NCBI RefSeq assembly: GCF_022489065.1
Contig: NZ_JAKVTW010000002.1
Span: forward strand, 372,001-436,000
Reading direction: 5' to 3'
Length of the DNA stretch: 64,000 nucleotides
DNA from: Vreelandella neptunia
GTDB lineage: Bacteria > Pseudomonadota > Gammaproteobacteria > Pseudomonadales > Halomonadaceae
A program made the translations under genes and the position numbers. The notes under the pieces were generated by a model. It was not told the origin of the DNA. It saw nothing but the letters and a program-made list of their open reading frames with translations, and searched no databases. Below are positions 41,018 to 49,695 of the stretch, piece by piece. Each line of letters begins with the position of its first letter. Positions within the stretch are counted from its first letter, which is position 1.

Positions 41018-42364
41018 ATGTTTCTTTCACCTGCTGCCGGAGAGCGGCCCTTGGATACGCGCTTCCCCTTTGTTGATTGGTTTCGTAACGCCTCCCCCTA
41101 CATTAATGCTCACCGGGGGCGAACCTTTGTCATCTTAATTGAAGGCGAAGCGATGGCGTCTGGCCGCGGGGAGCAACTGATTCAAGATTTAGCCCTGTTG
41201 CACACCCTGGGCGTGCGCTTGGTCGTGGTGTTTGGTATTCGCCCCCAGGTGCATGAATCGCTCACCGCCGCGGGCGTTGAGCCCACCCGTATCGACGGCC
41301 GCTGGGTAGCGGATCGCGCCGTGATGGCCCATGTAGAGCAGGTCGCCGCCCGCCAGCGGCTGTGGCTGGAAGCGCGGCTGTCGCTGGGCCTGCCCAGCAC
41401 CCCGCTGCACGGTGTAGAGCTCAGCGTGATCTCTGGCAACCTGGTGACCGCCAAGCCACTAGGCGTGCGTGAAGGCGTCGATTTCGACCACAGCGGTGAA
41501 GTGCGTCGGGTGCGTGCCAGCGCCATTGAAGGTCTGCTGGAAAAAGGTTCATTGGTGCTGCTGCCGCCGCTGGGCTTCTCCAGTACCGGCGAAGTGTTCG
41601 ATTTGGACGCCTCCGAAGTCGCCCAGCACGCCGCCGTCGCGCTGAAAGCCGACAAGCTGATTCTGCTCGGTGAGTCGGAGGGGCTGGAAGATGAGCACGG
41701 CGCGCTACTGCGCCAACTCTCGCCAGCAGAAGCCGAGCCGCGTTTAACCAATGCCGTTCCTGGCAGTGAGTTAGCCCGCCATTTACAGGCCGCCTGCACC
41801 GCCGCACGGGAAGGCGTGGCGCGTACGCATCTGCTCTCCTGGCACAACCATGACGCCCTGCTAGGTGAGCTGTTCACCCGTGATGGCGTGGGTACCATGA
41901 TTACCCAGCACCGCTACGAACAGCTGCGCCCCGCAACGCTGAACGATGTGGCGGGCCTGCTGGAACTGCTGGAACCGCTAGAGCGGCGGGGCATGCTGGT
42001 CGCCCGCTCCCGGGAGCGCCTGGAGCACGAAATCGATGATTACATGGTGATCGAGCGCGACGGTATGGTGATCGGCTGCGCCGCGCTGCATGTCTTCCCC
42101 GATACCAGCATTGCCGAACTCGCCTGCGTGGCCGTGCACGACAGCTACCGTGGCGGCGAGCGCGGCGAGCGTCTGGTGGAAGCCATGGAGCGCCGTGCCC
42201 GCCAGCGCGGCTTAAACGAAATGTTCGTGCTGACCACCCACACCGCCCACTGGTTTGTAGAGCGCGGCTTCCGCGCCGCCAGCCTGGAAGATCTCCCGCC
42301 ACTAAAGCGCGAAACCTACAATCACGCGCGTAAATCGAAGGTGTTAGTCAAGCAGTTAGCGTAA
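41018..42364 (+). CDS. argA: Amino-acid N-acetyltransferase (N-acetylglutamate synthase)
   Basis: 448 residues. An N-terminal amino-acid-kinase-like domain (PYINAHRGRTFVILIEGEAM; RLVVVFGIRPQVHESLTAAGVEPT) is fused to a C-terminal GNAT domain (LACVAVHDSYRGGERGERLVEAMERRARQRG; FVERGFRAAS). This is classical ArgA, which starts arginine biosynthesis and is inhibited by arginine. A TTG at 41051 has a much better ribosome site (GGAG, 11 bases upstream) than the ATG at 41018 and would start at DTRFPFVDWFRNA; it may be the true start. Confidence 0.95.
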   Translation: MFLSPAAGERPLDTRFPFVDWFRNASPYINAHRGRTFVILIEGEAMASGRGEQLIQDLALLHTLGVRLVVVFGIRPQVHESLTAAGVEPTRIDGRWVADRAVMAHVEQVAARQRLWLEARLSLGLPSTPLHGVELSVISGNLVTAKPLGVREGVDFDHSGEVRRVRASAIEGLLEKGSLVLLPPLGFSSTGEVFDLDASEVAQHAAVALKADKLILLGESEGLEDEHGALLRQLSPAEAEPRLTNAVPGSELARHLQAACTAAREGVARTHLLSWHNHDALLGELFTRDGVGTMITQHRYEQLRPATLNDVAGLLELLEPLERRGMLVARSRERLEHEIDDYMVIERDGMVIGCAALHVFPDTSIAELACVAVHDSYRGGERGERLVEAMERRARQRGLNEMFVLTTHTAHWFVERGFRAASLEDLPPLKRETYNHARKSKVLVKQLA

Positions 42365-42399
42365 TGCGCTTATTCACAGCGCTGGATTAACGGGTTGGA

Positions 42400-42966
42400 T
42401 CAACTAGCTTCACGCGGCATCAGCGAAAACATCGCCGGCTGTTGTCGCGCTTCTTGTTGAACAGCTTCATCGATCGGTGTGTCGTAGGTGTTGAGCAGGT
42501 AGCCCAGCACCGAATAGAAACCCACCATGGCGATCAGATCGATTACTGCCTTACGCCCGATCGCCTCGGCAAGTTCTGCTTCCTGCGCCTTGGCCAGCAT
42601 GCGCTCATCGAATAACGCATCCACAGCGGTGACGATAAGGCCGTCGATGCCTTCGGGTGTACCGCGAATAGCCGTAATGCGGCGTTCGGAGAACCCCAGG
42701 GCGAGCGCCCGGCTCACATGATGGGCCCACTCGTAGGCGGAGCCCATACGCAGAGCCGCGCGTAATATCACCACTTCGGTCAGCGCTGGGCCTAACGCAT
42801 TCTCCTTAACGACGTGTTGGCGCAAGGGCGCCCAGGCGCTAAGCAAAGCCGGGTGATGGGCCATGGTGCGATACACATTGAGCGCGCCAGCAAAGCCCTC
42901 GCGTAAGTCAGCGATCTCCTCAGGCCAGTTGGCGTCAGAAATGGGCGGGCAGGGGGACGGTGGCAT
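42400..42966 (-). CDS. Carboxymuconolactone decarboxylase (CMD) family protein
   Basis: 188 residues. The CMD fold is shown by LREGFAGALNVYRTMAHHPALLSAWAPL, TEVVILRAALRMGSAYEWAHHVSRALALG and GRKAVIDLIAMVGFYSVLGYLLNTYD. The CxxC of AhpD-type members is absent, leaving the Glu/His set of decarboxylase or unknown types. It lies 44 bases downstream of the class III aminotransferase on the same strand and is probably co-transcribed. Its substrate is not known. Confidence 0.85.
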   Translation of the reverse strand: MPPSPCPPISDANWPEEIADLREGFAGALNVYRTMAHHPALLSAWAPLRQHVVKENALGPALTEVVILRAALRMGSAYEWAHHVSRALALGFSERRITAIRGTPEGIDGLIVTAVDALFDERMLAKAQEAELAEAIGRKAVIDLIAMVGFYSVLGYLLNTYDTPIDEAVQQEARQQPAMFSLMPREAS

Positions 42967-43010
42967 GGGTGAACTCCAGTTAGATCGTTATTCAGATAGT
43001 TGTCGTGTTA

Positions 43011-44336
43011 TTACTCTGCAATGGCGGCGTCGATGGCCCCGACGATACGCTCAATGATCAGATCTACTTCGTCAGGCGCAATGATATAAGGCGGTGCCAG
43101 CAGGATATGGTCGCCGTGAATGCCATCAATGGTGCCGCCCATCGGGTAGCTGATCAGGCCACGCGCCATCGCCTGCCGCTTGATCTTAGCGTGAAGCTTG
43201 CGAGCCGGGTCAAAAGGCGTTTTGCTTTCCCTATCCGCGACAACCTCGATACCGTGAAACAAGCCCCTGCCGCGAATATCACCCACATGGGGCGATGCAT
43301 CGAGCGCCGCTTCAAGGCCGCTCTGCAATCTCATGCCCATTTTATTAACATTCGCCAGTGTCTCCGGCCGGGCAATGATCTCCACCACCTTGTTAGCGGC
43401 TGCGGCAGCCACAGGGTGGCCAAGATAGGTATGGCCATGCTGAAAAAGCCCAGACCCATTGGCGAAGCTGGCGTAGAGGTTGGCCGATAGCATCACCGCG
43501 CCGATCGGCTGGTAGCCGCCACCCAAACCCTTGGCGATCGTGATGATGTCCGGGACGACTCCATCTTGCTCACAGGCGAAGACGGTGCCGGTTCTTCCCA
43601 TGCCGCACATCACTTCGTCGAGAATCAGCAGTACGCCGTATTTATCGCAAATGGCACGCACGCGCTTGAAGTAATCCGCCTCGGAGGCGACCGCCCCTAA
43701 GGTGGCACCGACCACGGGTTCGGCAACGAAGGCCATGACCTCTTCAGGGCCAAGTTCGAGAATTTTCGCCTCAAGCTCTTCGGCAAGCCGCGCCGCGTAG
43801 GCCTCGGGCGATTCATCGCTGCCCTTATCGCGATACGCATAACAAGGCGATACATGGTGGGTTTCTGGCAGGATAGGCTGAAACTGCTGGCGCCGCATGG
43901 CGTTGCCACCAGTGGCCAATGCGCCGATGGTATTGCCGTGGTAGCTCTGGCGTCTGGCGATGATATGCCGCCGCTGAGGCTGATTGATCTCGACAAAGTA
44001 CTGCCGGGCCATTTTCAGCGCCGCTTCAACGGCTTCTGACCCACCCGACACCAGGTAGACGTAATCCAACCCGTCTGGAGCCAAATCCACCAACTTTTCG
44101 GCTAGCGCTTCGGCGGCATCGGTAGTGAAGAATGAAGTGTGGGCGTAACAGAGGCTATCGATCTGTGAGCGCATGGCAGCCAGCACTTCCGGGTGGGCAT
44201 GACCGACGCTGGTGACCGCAGCGCCTCCTGAGCCATCCAGATAGCGGCGCCCCGTAGTATCCGTGATATAGACTCCCTGTGCTGATGCAGCATGAGGCAA
44301 CTGCGCGCCGATACTGCGGTGAAGAATACGCGTCAT
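43011..44336 (-). CDS. Class III PLP-dependent aminotransferase
   Basis: 441 residues. Family landmarks: TDTTGRRYLDGSGGAAVTSVGHAHPEV, YLVSGGSEAVEAALKMARQYF, RRQSYHGNTIGALATGG, LILDEVMCGMGRTGT, and the PLP lysine in DIITIAKGLGGGYQPIGAVM. This is the aspartate-aminotransferase family of omega-amino acid transaminases; the substrate cannot be read from sequence. A RpiR-type regulator is divergent from it, which suggests induction by an amino compound or sugar-acid. Confidence 0.92.
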   Translation of the reverse strand: MTRILHRSIGAQLPHAASAQGVYITDTTGRRYLDGSGGAAVTSVGHAHPEVLAAMRSQIDSLCYAHTSFFTTDAAEALAEKLVDLAPDGLDYVYLVSGGSEAVEAALKMARQYFVEINQPQRRHIIARRQSYHGNTIGALATGGNAMRRQQFQPILPETHHVSPCYAYRDKGSDESPEAYAARLAEELEAKILELGPEEVMAFVAEPVVGATLGAVASEADYFKRVRAICDKYGVLLILDEVMCGMGRTGTVFACEQDGVVPDIITIAKGLGGGYQPIGAVMLSANLYASFANGSGLFQHGHTYLGHPVAAAAANKVVEIIARPETLANVNKMGMRLQSGLEAALDASPHVGDIRGRGLFHGIEVVADRESKTPFDPARKLHAKIKRQAMARGLISYPMGGTIDGIHGDHILLAPPYIIAPDEVDLIIERIVGAIDAAIAE

Positions 44337-44499
44337 AGTCTCTTTTCCCCATGATCAAAACGGTGAGCAGCTCACATGACAATGAGATTGACATACTCAC
44401 AAAGATATTTGCAACAAATAAATCATTAAAATAACATATGAAACATATAGATCATTTGTTCGCAGAGCCAACCCTTATTTCTTCACAGAGCCAACGACT

Positions 44500-45387
44500 A
44501 TGCAGCCGAGCGATTCGCTGAGAGAGCAGATGATTGCCCAGTACGATGCCATGTCTGCACAGCTGCAGCAGGCCGCGCGCTACGTTCTTGAGCATCCGCA
44601 GGACGTGGCGCTGGTGTCCATGCGCGAAGTGGCGCGCCATGCCGCTGTACAACCCGCCACCATGACACGGCTGGCCAAATTCTTGGGGTTGCCAGGCTAC
44701 GACGAACTGCGGGCGCAGTATGCCGCGGCGTTACGCGAGGGGGGCGATGGCTTTGCGGCCAAGGTTCAAAAGCGGGTGGATGAAGGCAGTGAAAGGGGAG
44801 TAAGCGATATCGCCTCGCATATGCTTCAGGGGCTAAGTGTCCAGCTTGAAAAGCTGTGTGAGCCCGATTCGCTACGGCGGCTGGAAGCAGCGGCCGATAG
44901 GCTAAAGTCAGCGAGAAAGGTGTACGTGCTGGGTTTACGTTCCAGCCATGCCGTTGCCTGGCACTTCCATTACGTGATGACCCTGCTAGGCGAGCGTTCG
45001 GTGCACCTGGATGGGCCTGGAGGAACCGGCGGAGACGCGTTAATCCGCGCTACCTCTGAGGATGTCTTGCTCGTTATTTCCATCAAACCTTATGCAGCAG
45101 GGGCGCTGGAACTGGCCCAGTTGGCAAAAGCGCAGGGGGTAGGCATTGTTTCCATTACTGATAGTGAAGTCTCGCCGCTGGTAGCGCTGTCAGAGCAGGT
45201 CGTTCTATGCCCCACGGAAAGCGATAGCTTTTTCCATACGCTAACCCCCGCATTAGCTGTCTCCGAAGTGCTATGCAACTTATTGGCAGAATTCGATCGG
45301 CCCAAAACGCTAGAGGCGTTGCAGCAAGCGGATGAACACCTCTTGCATCTCAATACCTATGCGACGGCTATCCCCAGGCGGCGGTGA
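44500..45387 (+). CDS. MurR/RpiR family transcriptional regulator
   Basis: 295 residues. The N-terminal HTH_6 domain (QAARYVLEHPQDVALVSMREVARHAAVQPATMTRLAKFLGLPGYDELR) is followed by a SIS sugar-phosphate-binding domain (KVYVLGLRSSHAVAWHFHYVM; DVLLVISIKPYAAGALELAQLAKAQGVGIVSITDS). RpiR proteins bind phosphosugar-like effectors and usually regulate a neighbouring catabolic gene. The divergent class III aminotransferase is the obvious target, by position only. Confidence 0.9.
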   Translation: MQPSDSLREQMIAQYDAMSAQLQQAARYVLEHPQDVALVSMREVARHAAVQPATMTRLAKFLGLPGYDELRAQYAAALREGGDGFAAKVQKRVDEGSERGVSDIASHMLQGLSVQLEKLCEPDSLRRLEAAADRLKSARKVYVLGLRSSHAVAWHFHYVMTLLGERSVHLDGPGGTGGDALIRATSEDVLLVISIKPYAAGALELAQLAKAQGVGIVSITDSEVSPLVALSEQVVLCPTESDSFFHTLTPALAVSEVLCNLLAEFDRPKTLEALQQADEHLLHLNTYATAIPRRR

Positions 45388-45396
45388 GAAGCTGAC

Positions 45397-46656
45397 TTAA
45401 ACCGACCAGTGTTTTGTCATTTTTTGGCAGTTTTGTTTAATGCGCCGAGACAGGCGCTCTAACAATACATGCTCTGTACCTGGCGTTGCGACCTCCTGCA
45501 ATGCCTCTATCACAGTGGGTAAAACGCTGAGTATTTCATCGGCGAGACGTGCGCCTAAGCTCATGAAGTATGCAGGTTTAAATCCCAACGCCTGGGCGAG
45601 AGAAGCAAGGTGTGAGCGTTCGATACTGCCGGGCTGATCAATGCCAGACACTCGAAATGCAAAGCGGTTCGAGAGACCGCTATAGAGCGTCGTGCACATG
45701 AGATCGTAAAACGGGGCTAGTTGAACGCCCTGAGGCGTTTGCAATATAGAGAGGTTTTTGGCGTGGCTGTCATTGTTACCAATAAACAGGTTGAAAAAAA
45801 ACCACTGCGAAAAACGCAGCAGGTCTTTTGCGGGAACACCCGCCGCCTGAAGTAACTGCCGACACTCAATGAGGCCAGGCCCTCCGTCGCTTTCGTATTT
45901 GAGGGTGGAAGGTGTCCCTGCTAATTGGCAAATATCTAGCTGGTGATAACGCTGTAAGTTGCCGTGCTCATCATAAAACCGGTCATAGCGCTTAACTAAA
46001 CAGGCGCGTGTTTGAGGCTGGAAGGTAGCTTCAGCTACCCCTAGCGCTAACGCGGCGGCTAGTTGCATACAGAGCGTTTCATTAAGCGCAGAACACCACA
46101 CGCCTTTCAAACCACGGATATCCGGTTTCAAAATATGGCTTGAAGGCGCGGCCCCTTCAGGCAGCGCCGGGCTGCCATCAGCGAGTACCATTAGCAGCAG
46201 TTTAGTTTGAGCGCCCGCTAATGAAATTCGCGCTTGGGGAGCAAGTTGCCCGGTTAATTCACCCTGGGTTTCATTATGCAGAAAGTCGTTTATAGCTTCC
46301 CAGTCCGTCTTGCGATAGCTGGCTGGTCGAGGCGTTTCACCTTGCGGGAGTAGGGTGTAGCCACTCGCCGTATCACCGCCAATCGACTTTAAAAGACCAA
46401 AAACAGTGGTGGTGTGGTGGCGTAGCTCAATATAGCGACGTAGTTCGCCCTCAGGCAGTAGGTTTTCGAAGTAGGCCAGCACACTATCGCCGCTATGTCG
46501 TTGTTGAGTCAGCGGTAGCTGGGGCGAAAGGCTATTCGCTTGGTTATTGGCTAGCCACTCCTGAGTATAGTCAAACCGCAACGGCTGAGTGTTATGCAAA
46601 CGCCCGACATGCAGTTCCCCCCAGAACAGGTCAAGCGCTTCGCTATGGGCGGCCAT
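45397..46656 (-). CDS. hipA: HipA-family serine/threonine kinase toxin
   Basis: 419 residues. HipA features in order: an N-terminal subdomain (LFWGELHVGRL, FENLLPEGELRR), P-loop-like SLAGAQTKLLLMVLADG, PSSHILKPDI, catalytic GNNDSHAKNLS (Asp296 region) and metal-binding APFYDLM (Asp318). In E. coli HipA phosphorylates GltX and halts translation, giving persistence; this one's target is unknown. All kinase motifs look intact. It overlaps hipB by 14 bases and lacks its own ribosome site spacing, as in other hipBA operons. Confidence 0.92.
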   Translation of the reverse strand: MAAHSEALDLFWGELHVGRLHNTQPLRFDYTQEWLANNQANSLSPQLPLTQQRHSGDSVLAYFENLLPEGELRRYIELRHHTTTVFGLLKSIGGDTASGYTLLPQGETPRPASYRKTDWEAINDFLHNETQGELTGQLAPQARISLAGAQTKLLLMVLADGSPALPEGAAPSSHILKPDIRGLKGVWCSALNETLCMQLAAALALGVAEATFQPQTRACLVKRYDRFYDEHGNLQRYHQLDICQLAGTPSTLKYESDGGPGLIECRQLLQAAGVPAKDLLRFSQWFFFNLFIGNNDSHAKNLSILQTPQGVQLAPFYDLMCTTLYSGLSNRFAFRVSGIDQPGSIERSHLASLAQALGFKPAYFMSLGARLADEILSVLPTVIEALQEVATPGTEHVLLERLSRRIKQNCQKMTKHWSV

Positions 46657-46897
46657 GGTGATTCCCTTTGCGCTGTATAATCACTTCCAATCCCATTAGA
46701 TCCAAAACATCGAGTACTTTTTGTAGCTGCAGGGTTGGCTTGCCGCGTTCAAGATCGACGATAAAGCGGTTGCCTGTACCCGCAAGCCCGGCAATATCAC
46801 TTTGCAGCAATGATTGATCACGCCGGGTTTGTTGAACTAGTTTGCCCAGCTCTTCACTGCTGCGAATACGTTTTGCACTCTCTATCTGGGAGGTCAT
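46643..46897 (-). CDS. hipB: HipB-type antitoxin, helix-turn-helix
   Basis: 84 residues with one XRE-type HTH (LGKLVQQTRRDQSLLQSDIAGLAGTGNRFIVDLERGKPTLQLQKVLDVLDLMGLEV). It would neutralise HipA and repress the operon. Three palindromic sites sit immediately upstream and are its likely operators. Confidence 0.92.
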   Translation of the reverse strand: MTSQIESAKRIRSSEELGKLVQQTRRDQSLLQSDIAGLAGTGNRFIVDLERGKPTLQLQKVLDVLDLMGLEVIIQRKGNHHGRP

Positions 46898-46914
46898 AGC
46901 GACTGTCCGATAAA

Positions 46915-46930
46915 ATTACCGTACGGTAAT
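46915..46930. promoter_or_regulatory. hipBA operator O1
   Basis: ATTACCGTACGGTAAT, a perfect 16-bp palindrome, 18 bases upstream of the hipB start. Its ATTACC/GGTAAT arms recur in O2 and O3. Confidence 0.7.
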
Positions 46931-46964
46931 GATAGACCATATTAGTGATCAAAACGCTATGATT

Positions 46965-46980
46965 ATTCCCGATCGGTAAC
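46965..46980. promoter_or_regulatory. hipBA operator O2
   Basis: ATTCCCGATCGGTAAC, an imperfect copy of the O1 palindrome, starting exactly 50 bases after O1. Confidence 0.65.
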
Positions 46981-47014
46981 TTTCAGTGATTAGAGAGGCT
47001 TTCTGGAAGGAAAT

Positions 47015-47030
47015 ATTACCGAACGGGAAT
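47015..47030. promoter_or_regulatory. hipBA operator O3
   Basis: ATTACCGAACGGGAAT, a third copy, starting exactly 50 bases after O2. Confidence 0.65.
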
Positions 47031-47061
47031 ATTTCGGTGGTCAGTGATTTTATACGAAACG

Positions 47062-47096
47062 CATTAACGGGGCGGCTCGAGGCCGCCCCGTTAATG
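47062..47096. terminator. Perfect 35-base palindrome between SDR gene and hipBA operators
   Basis: CATTAACGGGGCGGC ... GCCGCCCCGTTAATG with a TCGAG centre is fully self-complementary. It lies 27 bases past the stop of the minus-strand SDR gene and so probably terminates it, though no T run follows on that strand. Confidence 0.6.
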
Positions 47097-47123
47097 TGTG
47101 CGCTATATCTGAATAACAAACGC

Positions 47124-47978
47124 TTAGGTGTTTAAAATCACGCCACCATTGAGGTGCATGGTCTGGCCGCTCATGTAGGAAGACTCTTCGCTGGCCAGAT
47201 AAACATACGCAGGCCCCATTTCGCTGGGCTGGCCTGCGCGATTCATCGGTACCTGACCGCCGAATGAGGCTACTTTTTCATCCTCAAAGCTGGCCGGAAT
47301 CAGGGGGGTCCACACAGGCCCTGGCGCCACGGCGTTTACGCGAATGCCGCGATCCATCAGTGACATCGCCAGCGAGCGCACCAACCCCTGAATAGCGCCT
47401 TTGGTGGCGGTGTAATCGATCAGCGTCGCGTTGCCCTTAAAGGCGTTGATAGAGGACGTGCAGATGATCGTATCGCCCTTGTCGAGATGCGGCAGGGCAG
47501 ATTTGGTGAGATAGAAATGGCTGAAAATGTTGGTCTGAAACGTACGCAGCAGCTGTTCATCGGGGATCTCGGTAATATCGTCCCAATCATACTGTTCAGC
47601 GGCATTATTGATCACAATATTAATCTTGCCGAAGTGATCGAGCGTGCGCTTAACAATATCGCGGCAAAAGTCTGGTTCAGCCACATCGCCTTTTAACACC
47701 AAGCAGCGGCGGCCTTCCGCTTCGACTAACCGTTTGGTCTCTTCGGCATCTTTATCTTCGTCTAAATAGGCAATCGTGCAGTCCGCGCCCTCGCGGGCAT
47801 AGTGCACGGCCACGGCACGACCAATGCCGCTGTCGCCGCCGGTAATAATCGCGACTTTTTCCAACAGCTTGTCAGTGCCGCGGTAGCTTTCGCGAATGTA
47901 CTCAGGCTCCGGGCGCATCGCGTACTCATCACCCGGCTGCTTATCTTGATGCTGGGGAGGTTGCTTTTGATCACTCAT
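47124..47978 (-). CDS. SDR family oxidoreductase (YghA/glucose-dehydrogenase-like)
   Basis: 284 residues. The long N-terminal extension (QKQPPQHQDKQPGDEYAMRPEPEYIRESYRG) marks the YghA subgroup. The NAD(P) motif is TGGDSGIGRAVAVHYA, NNAAEQ lies in the middle, the catalytic Ser-Tyr-Lys are in STSSINAF and YTATKGAI, and the C terminus reads YMSGQTMHLNGG. This subgroup reduces aldehydes or oxidises sugars with NADP and is often stress-induced. Downstream of nothing; it is divergent from the stress-protein cluster that begins at 48623. Confidence 0.9.
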   Translation of the reverse strand: MSDQKQPPQHQDKQPGDEYAMRPEPEYIRESYRGTDKLLEKVAIITGGDSGIGRAVAVHYAREGADCTIAYLDEDKDAEETKRLVEAEGRRCLVLKGDVAEPDFCRDIVKRTLDHFGKINIVINNAAEQYDWDDITEIPDEQLLRTFQTNIFSHFYLTKSALPHLDKGDTIICTSSINAFKGNATLIDYTATKGAIQGLVRSLAMSLMDRGIRVNAVAPGPVWTPLIPASFEDEKVASFGGQVPMNRAGQPSEMGPAYVYLASEESSYMSGQTMHLNGGVILNT

Positions 47979-48622
47979 GTGCGGTCACTCCATTGTTGGC
48001 ACGGATGTGTGGCGTTCAAACTGATGGTTACTACCTATGACTGATGGTTAACATTGATGGTTAACACCTAAGGCAAACAGCAAATATTCACTCCTCGAAT
48101 ATTCGCCAACCTTCAACGTAGACCAAAGGCGTAGAAACAAGCAAGCCGCCGTTAATTAATGGACTTTTATAGATTTCAGGGATTTAGCTGAGATTCGATA
48201 ACAGGCGTTAAGGTAAAACCCCATTCTGATAAATAAATAACCTATGTTAAGTAAATAAATGGGTTTTTAAATGGCGGCGCGCATAAATTGACAATAATAG
48301 AAAGAGCGCTATGTTTTAAAAGTGCTCGGTTTTAAAAGAGCTAGGCTTTAAAAGAGCTAGGCTTTAAAAGAGCTAGGCTTTAAAAGACTAACTTTTATAA
48401 GCGCTATATCAAGCACTATGTTTTGAAGGTAATCAATCTATTAAGGAGGATGAGGATAAGTTCACTAGGATAAGTGCTTATTTTCTCTAAGTGCATAATT
48501 TTATTAACGTATTAGGTATTAACATCGTAGCGTTAATGAGGTGCACCCGATAGATTCGCAGTGACGCTGATTGTGTTTCACCACGGATGCTGATAAGTGA
48601 GACGACAAGGAGGAAGTGACAG
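47979..48622. other. AT-rich regulatory gap between SDR gene and stress cluster
   Basis: 644 bases without a supportable gene. It carries TGATGGTTA three times at 48022-48064 next to the SDR start, and a 16-base tandem repeat array at 48315-48388. An AAGGAGG ribosome site at its right end serves the 48623 gene. It presumably holds divergent promoters; I could not define a single convincing -35/-10 pair. Confidence 0.6.
48315..48388 (+). repeat. 16-base tandem repeat array
   Basis: TTTAAAAGAGCTAGGC is repeated in exact 16-base phase at 48331, 48347 and 48363. A degenerate first unit (TTTAAAAGTGCTCGGT) starts at 48315 and a partial fifth at 48379. It is non-coding and about 235-310 bases upstream of the 48623 gene. 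Confidence 0.85.
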
Positions 48623-49234
48623 ATGACCGATCAAGGAAAGCAGCCCAATCCAGGCGCACCCAACCAGACAAGCCACTCAACGGAGTCGCTCAAACAGCAA
48701 GGACGCGATACCGCACATGAGGTGAGTGATGCGGCCCATCATCAGGCTGAAAGCTATTTCAATCAACAACGCGATAATGCTGCAGATCAGTCCCACAAGC
48801 TAACCGGCGTTCTGCAAAAGATGGCCGACGAGTTTGATAATCAGCAGCAGCCTTATTTTTCTAAACAAGCACGAAAGTTTGCTGATACCACTGAGCGCTT
48901 TTCGCATGGTTTGCGGGATAAAGATTTAAACACCGTATGCAATGAAGCGAAGAGTTTTAGCCGCCGCGAACCCGCGCTGTTTATTGGTGGTGTTATTGCC
49001 GCGGGTTTCTTGGCTTCCCGCTTTCTGCGTAGTTCTGGCCAGCACTCGCATAGTGACGATTCGCACTCACGTTATTCAAATACCACCGACGAGCGCGCAA
49101 CGGGTCTTCCGATGCAGGAAAACGTACCTGCCGGGCAGGCGTCACCAGTTAGCCAATCATCAAGTCTTTCAGGCAGCTCCGTTGCCGGTAATGGAGCAGT
49201 AGGTTCATCGGGTCGAGAAAATGGAATGCCCTAA
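48623..49234 (+). CDS. Uncharacterised membrane-anchored stress-type protein
   Basis: 203 residues. A hydrophilic Gln/His/Asp-rich N-terminal half (QQGRDTAHEVSDAAHHQAESYFNQQRDNAAD), a helical middle, one membrane segment (ALFIGGVIAAGFLASRFL, about 113-130) and a Ser/His-rich tail. The RREPALFIGGVIAAGFLASRFLRSS block is typical of proteins encoded with phage-holin-like and DUF3618 proteins. I do not know its function. An AAGGAGG ribosome site supports the start. First gene of a three-gene operon. Confidence 0.8.
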   Translation: MTDQGKQPNPGAPNQTSHSTESLKQQGRDTAHEVSDAAHHQAESYFNQQRDNAADQSHKLTGVLQKMADEFDNQQQPYFSKQARKFADTTERFSHGLRDKDLNTVCNEAKSFSRREPALFIGGVIAAGFLASRFLRSSGQHSHSDDSHSRYSNTTDERATGLPMQENVPAGQASPVSQSSSLSGSSVAGNGAVGSSGRENGMP

Positions 49235-49257
49235 CGTAAGGGCCAGGGAGGCATAGA

Positions 49258-49695
49258 ATGGATTCGGATAACAAACCCACGTCGCAAAGTTCATCGGTCG
49301 GTACGCTACTGTCGACGGTGATGCAGGAAATTAGCTCGCTGGTGCGCAACGAAGCCGCGCTCGCCAAGACCGAGATGACCGAGAAAACCCATCAAGCGAT
49401 GGGCGCCATCGCTTCGATTGCGATGGCCGGTGCGGTACTGATGGGCGGCTTTTTAACCCTGTTGGCAGCGTTAGTCTTTCTGCTTAATGAGGTGCTTCCG
49501 CCCGAGACCACACCGTGGCTCTCTGCGTTGATTGTCGGCGTCGTTGTGTCGGTTATCGGTGTGATGATGCTTAAAGCGGGCCAGAAGAAACTGCAGGCGC
49601 GTAATTTGATGCCCAGCCGTACGATGCATAGTTTGCAAAGCGACAAAACAACGGCGAAACAGCATCAGCACAACGTCAAGGAGGAGTTGAAATGA
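49258..49695 (+). CDS. Phage-holin-family (DUF1469/Hol-X type) membrane protein
   Basis: 145 residues. The N-terminal helix (LLSTVMQEISSLVRNEAALAKTEMTEKT) is followed by two membrane helices (AIASIAMAGAVLMGGFLTLLAALVFLL; WLSALIVGVVVSVIGVMMLKAG), the standard layout of the YqjE/DUF1469 family. Despite the name these are chromosomal, stress-related membrane proteins, usually encoded with DUF883 or DUF3618 proteins as here. Function unproven. It overlaps the next gene by ATGA. Confidence 0.85.
   Translation: MDSDNKPTSQSSSVGTLLSTVMQEISSLVRNEAALAKTEMTEKTHQAMGAIASIAMAGAVLMGGFLTLLAALVFLLNEVLPPETTPWLSALIVGVVVSVIGVMMLKAGQKKLQARNLMPSRTMHSLQSDKTTAKQHQHNVKEELK

Noticed and set aside
46915..47096. CRISPR array, because of regularly spaced palindromes
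   Set aside because: Only three 16-base sites are present, the sites vary, one spacer pair does not qualify as an array, and there are no cas genes; they fit hipBA operators.
49258..49695. Prophage holin
   Set aside because: The family name is misleading; there are no lysis or structural phage genes nearby, and the neighbours are the usual chromosomal stress partners.
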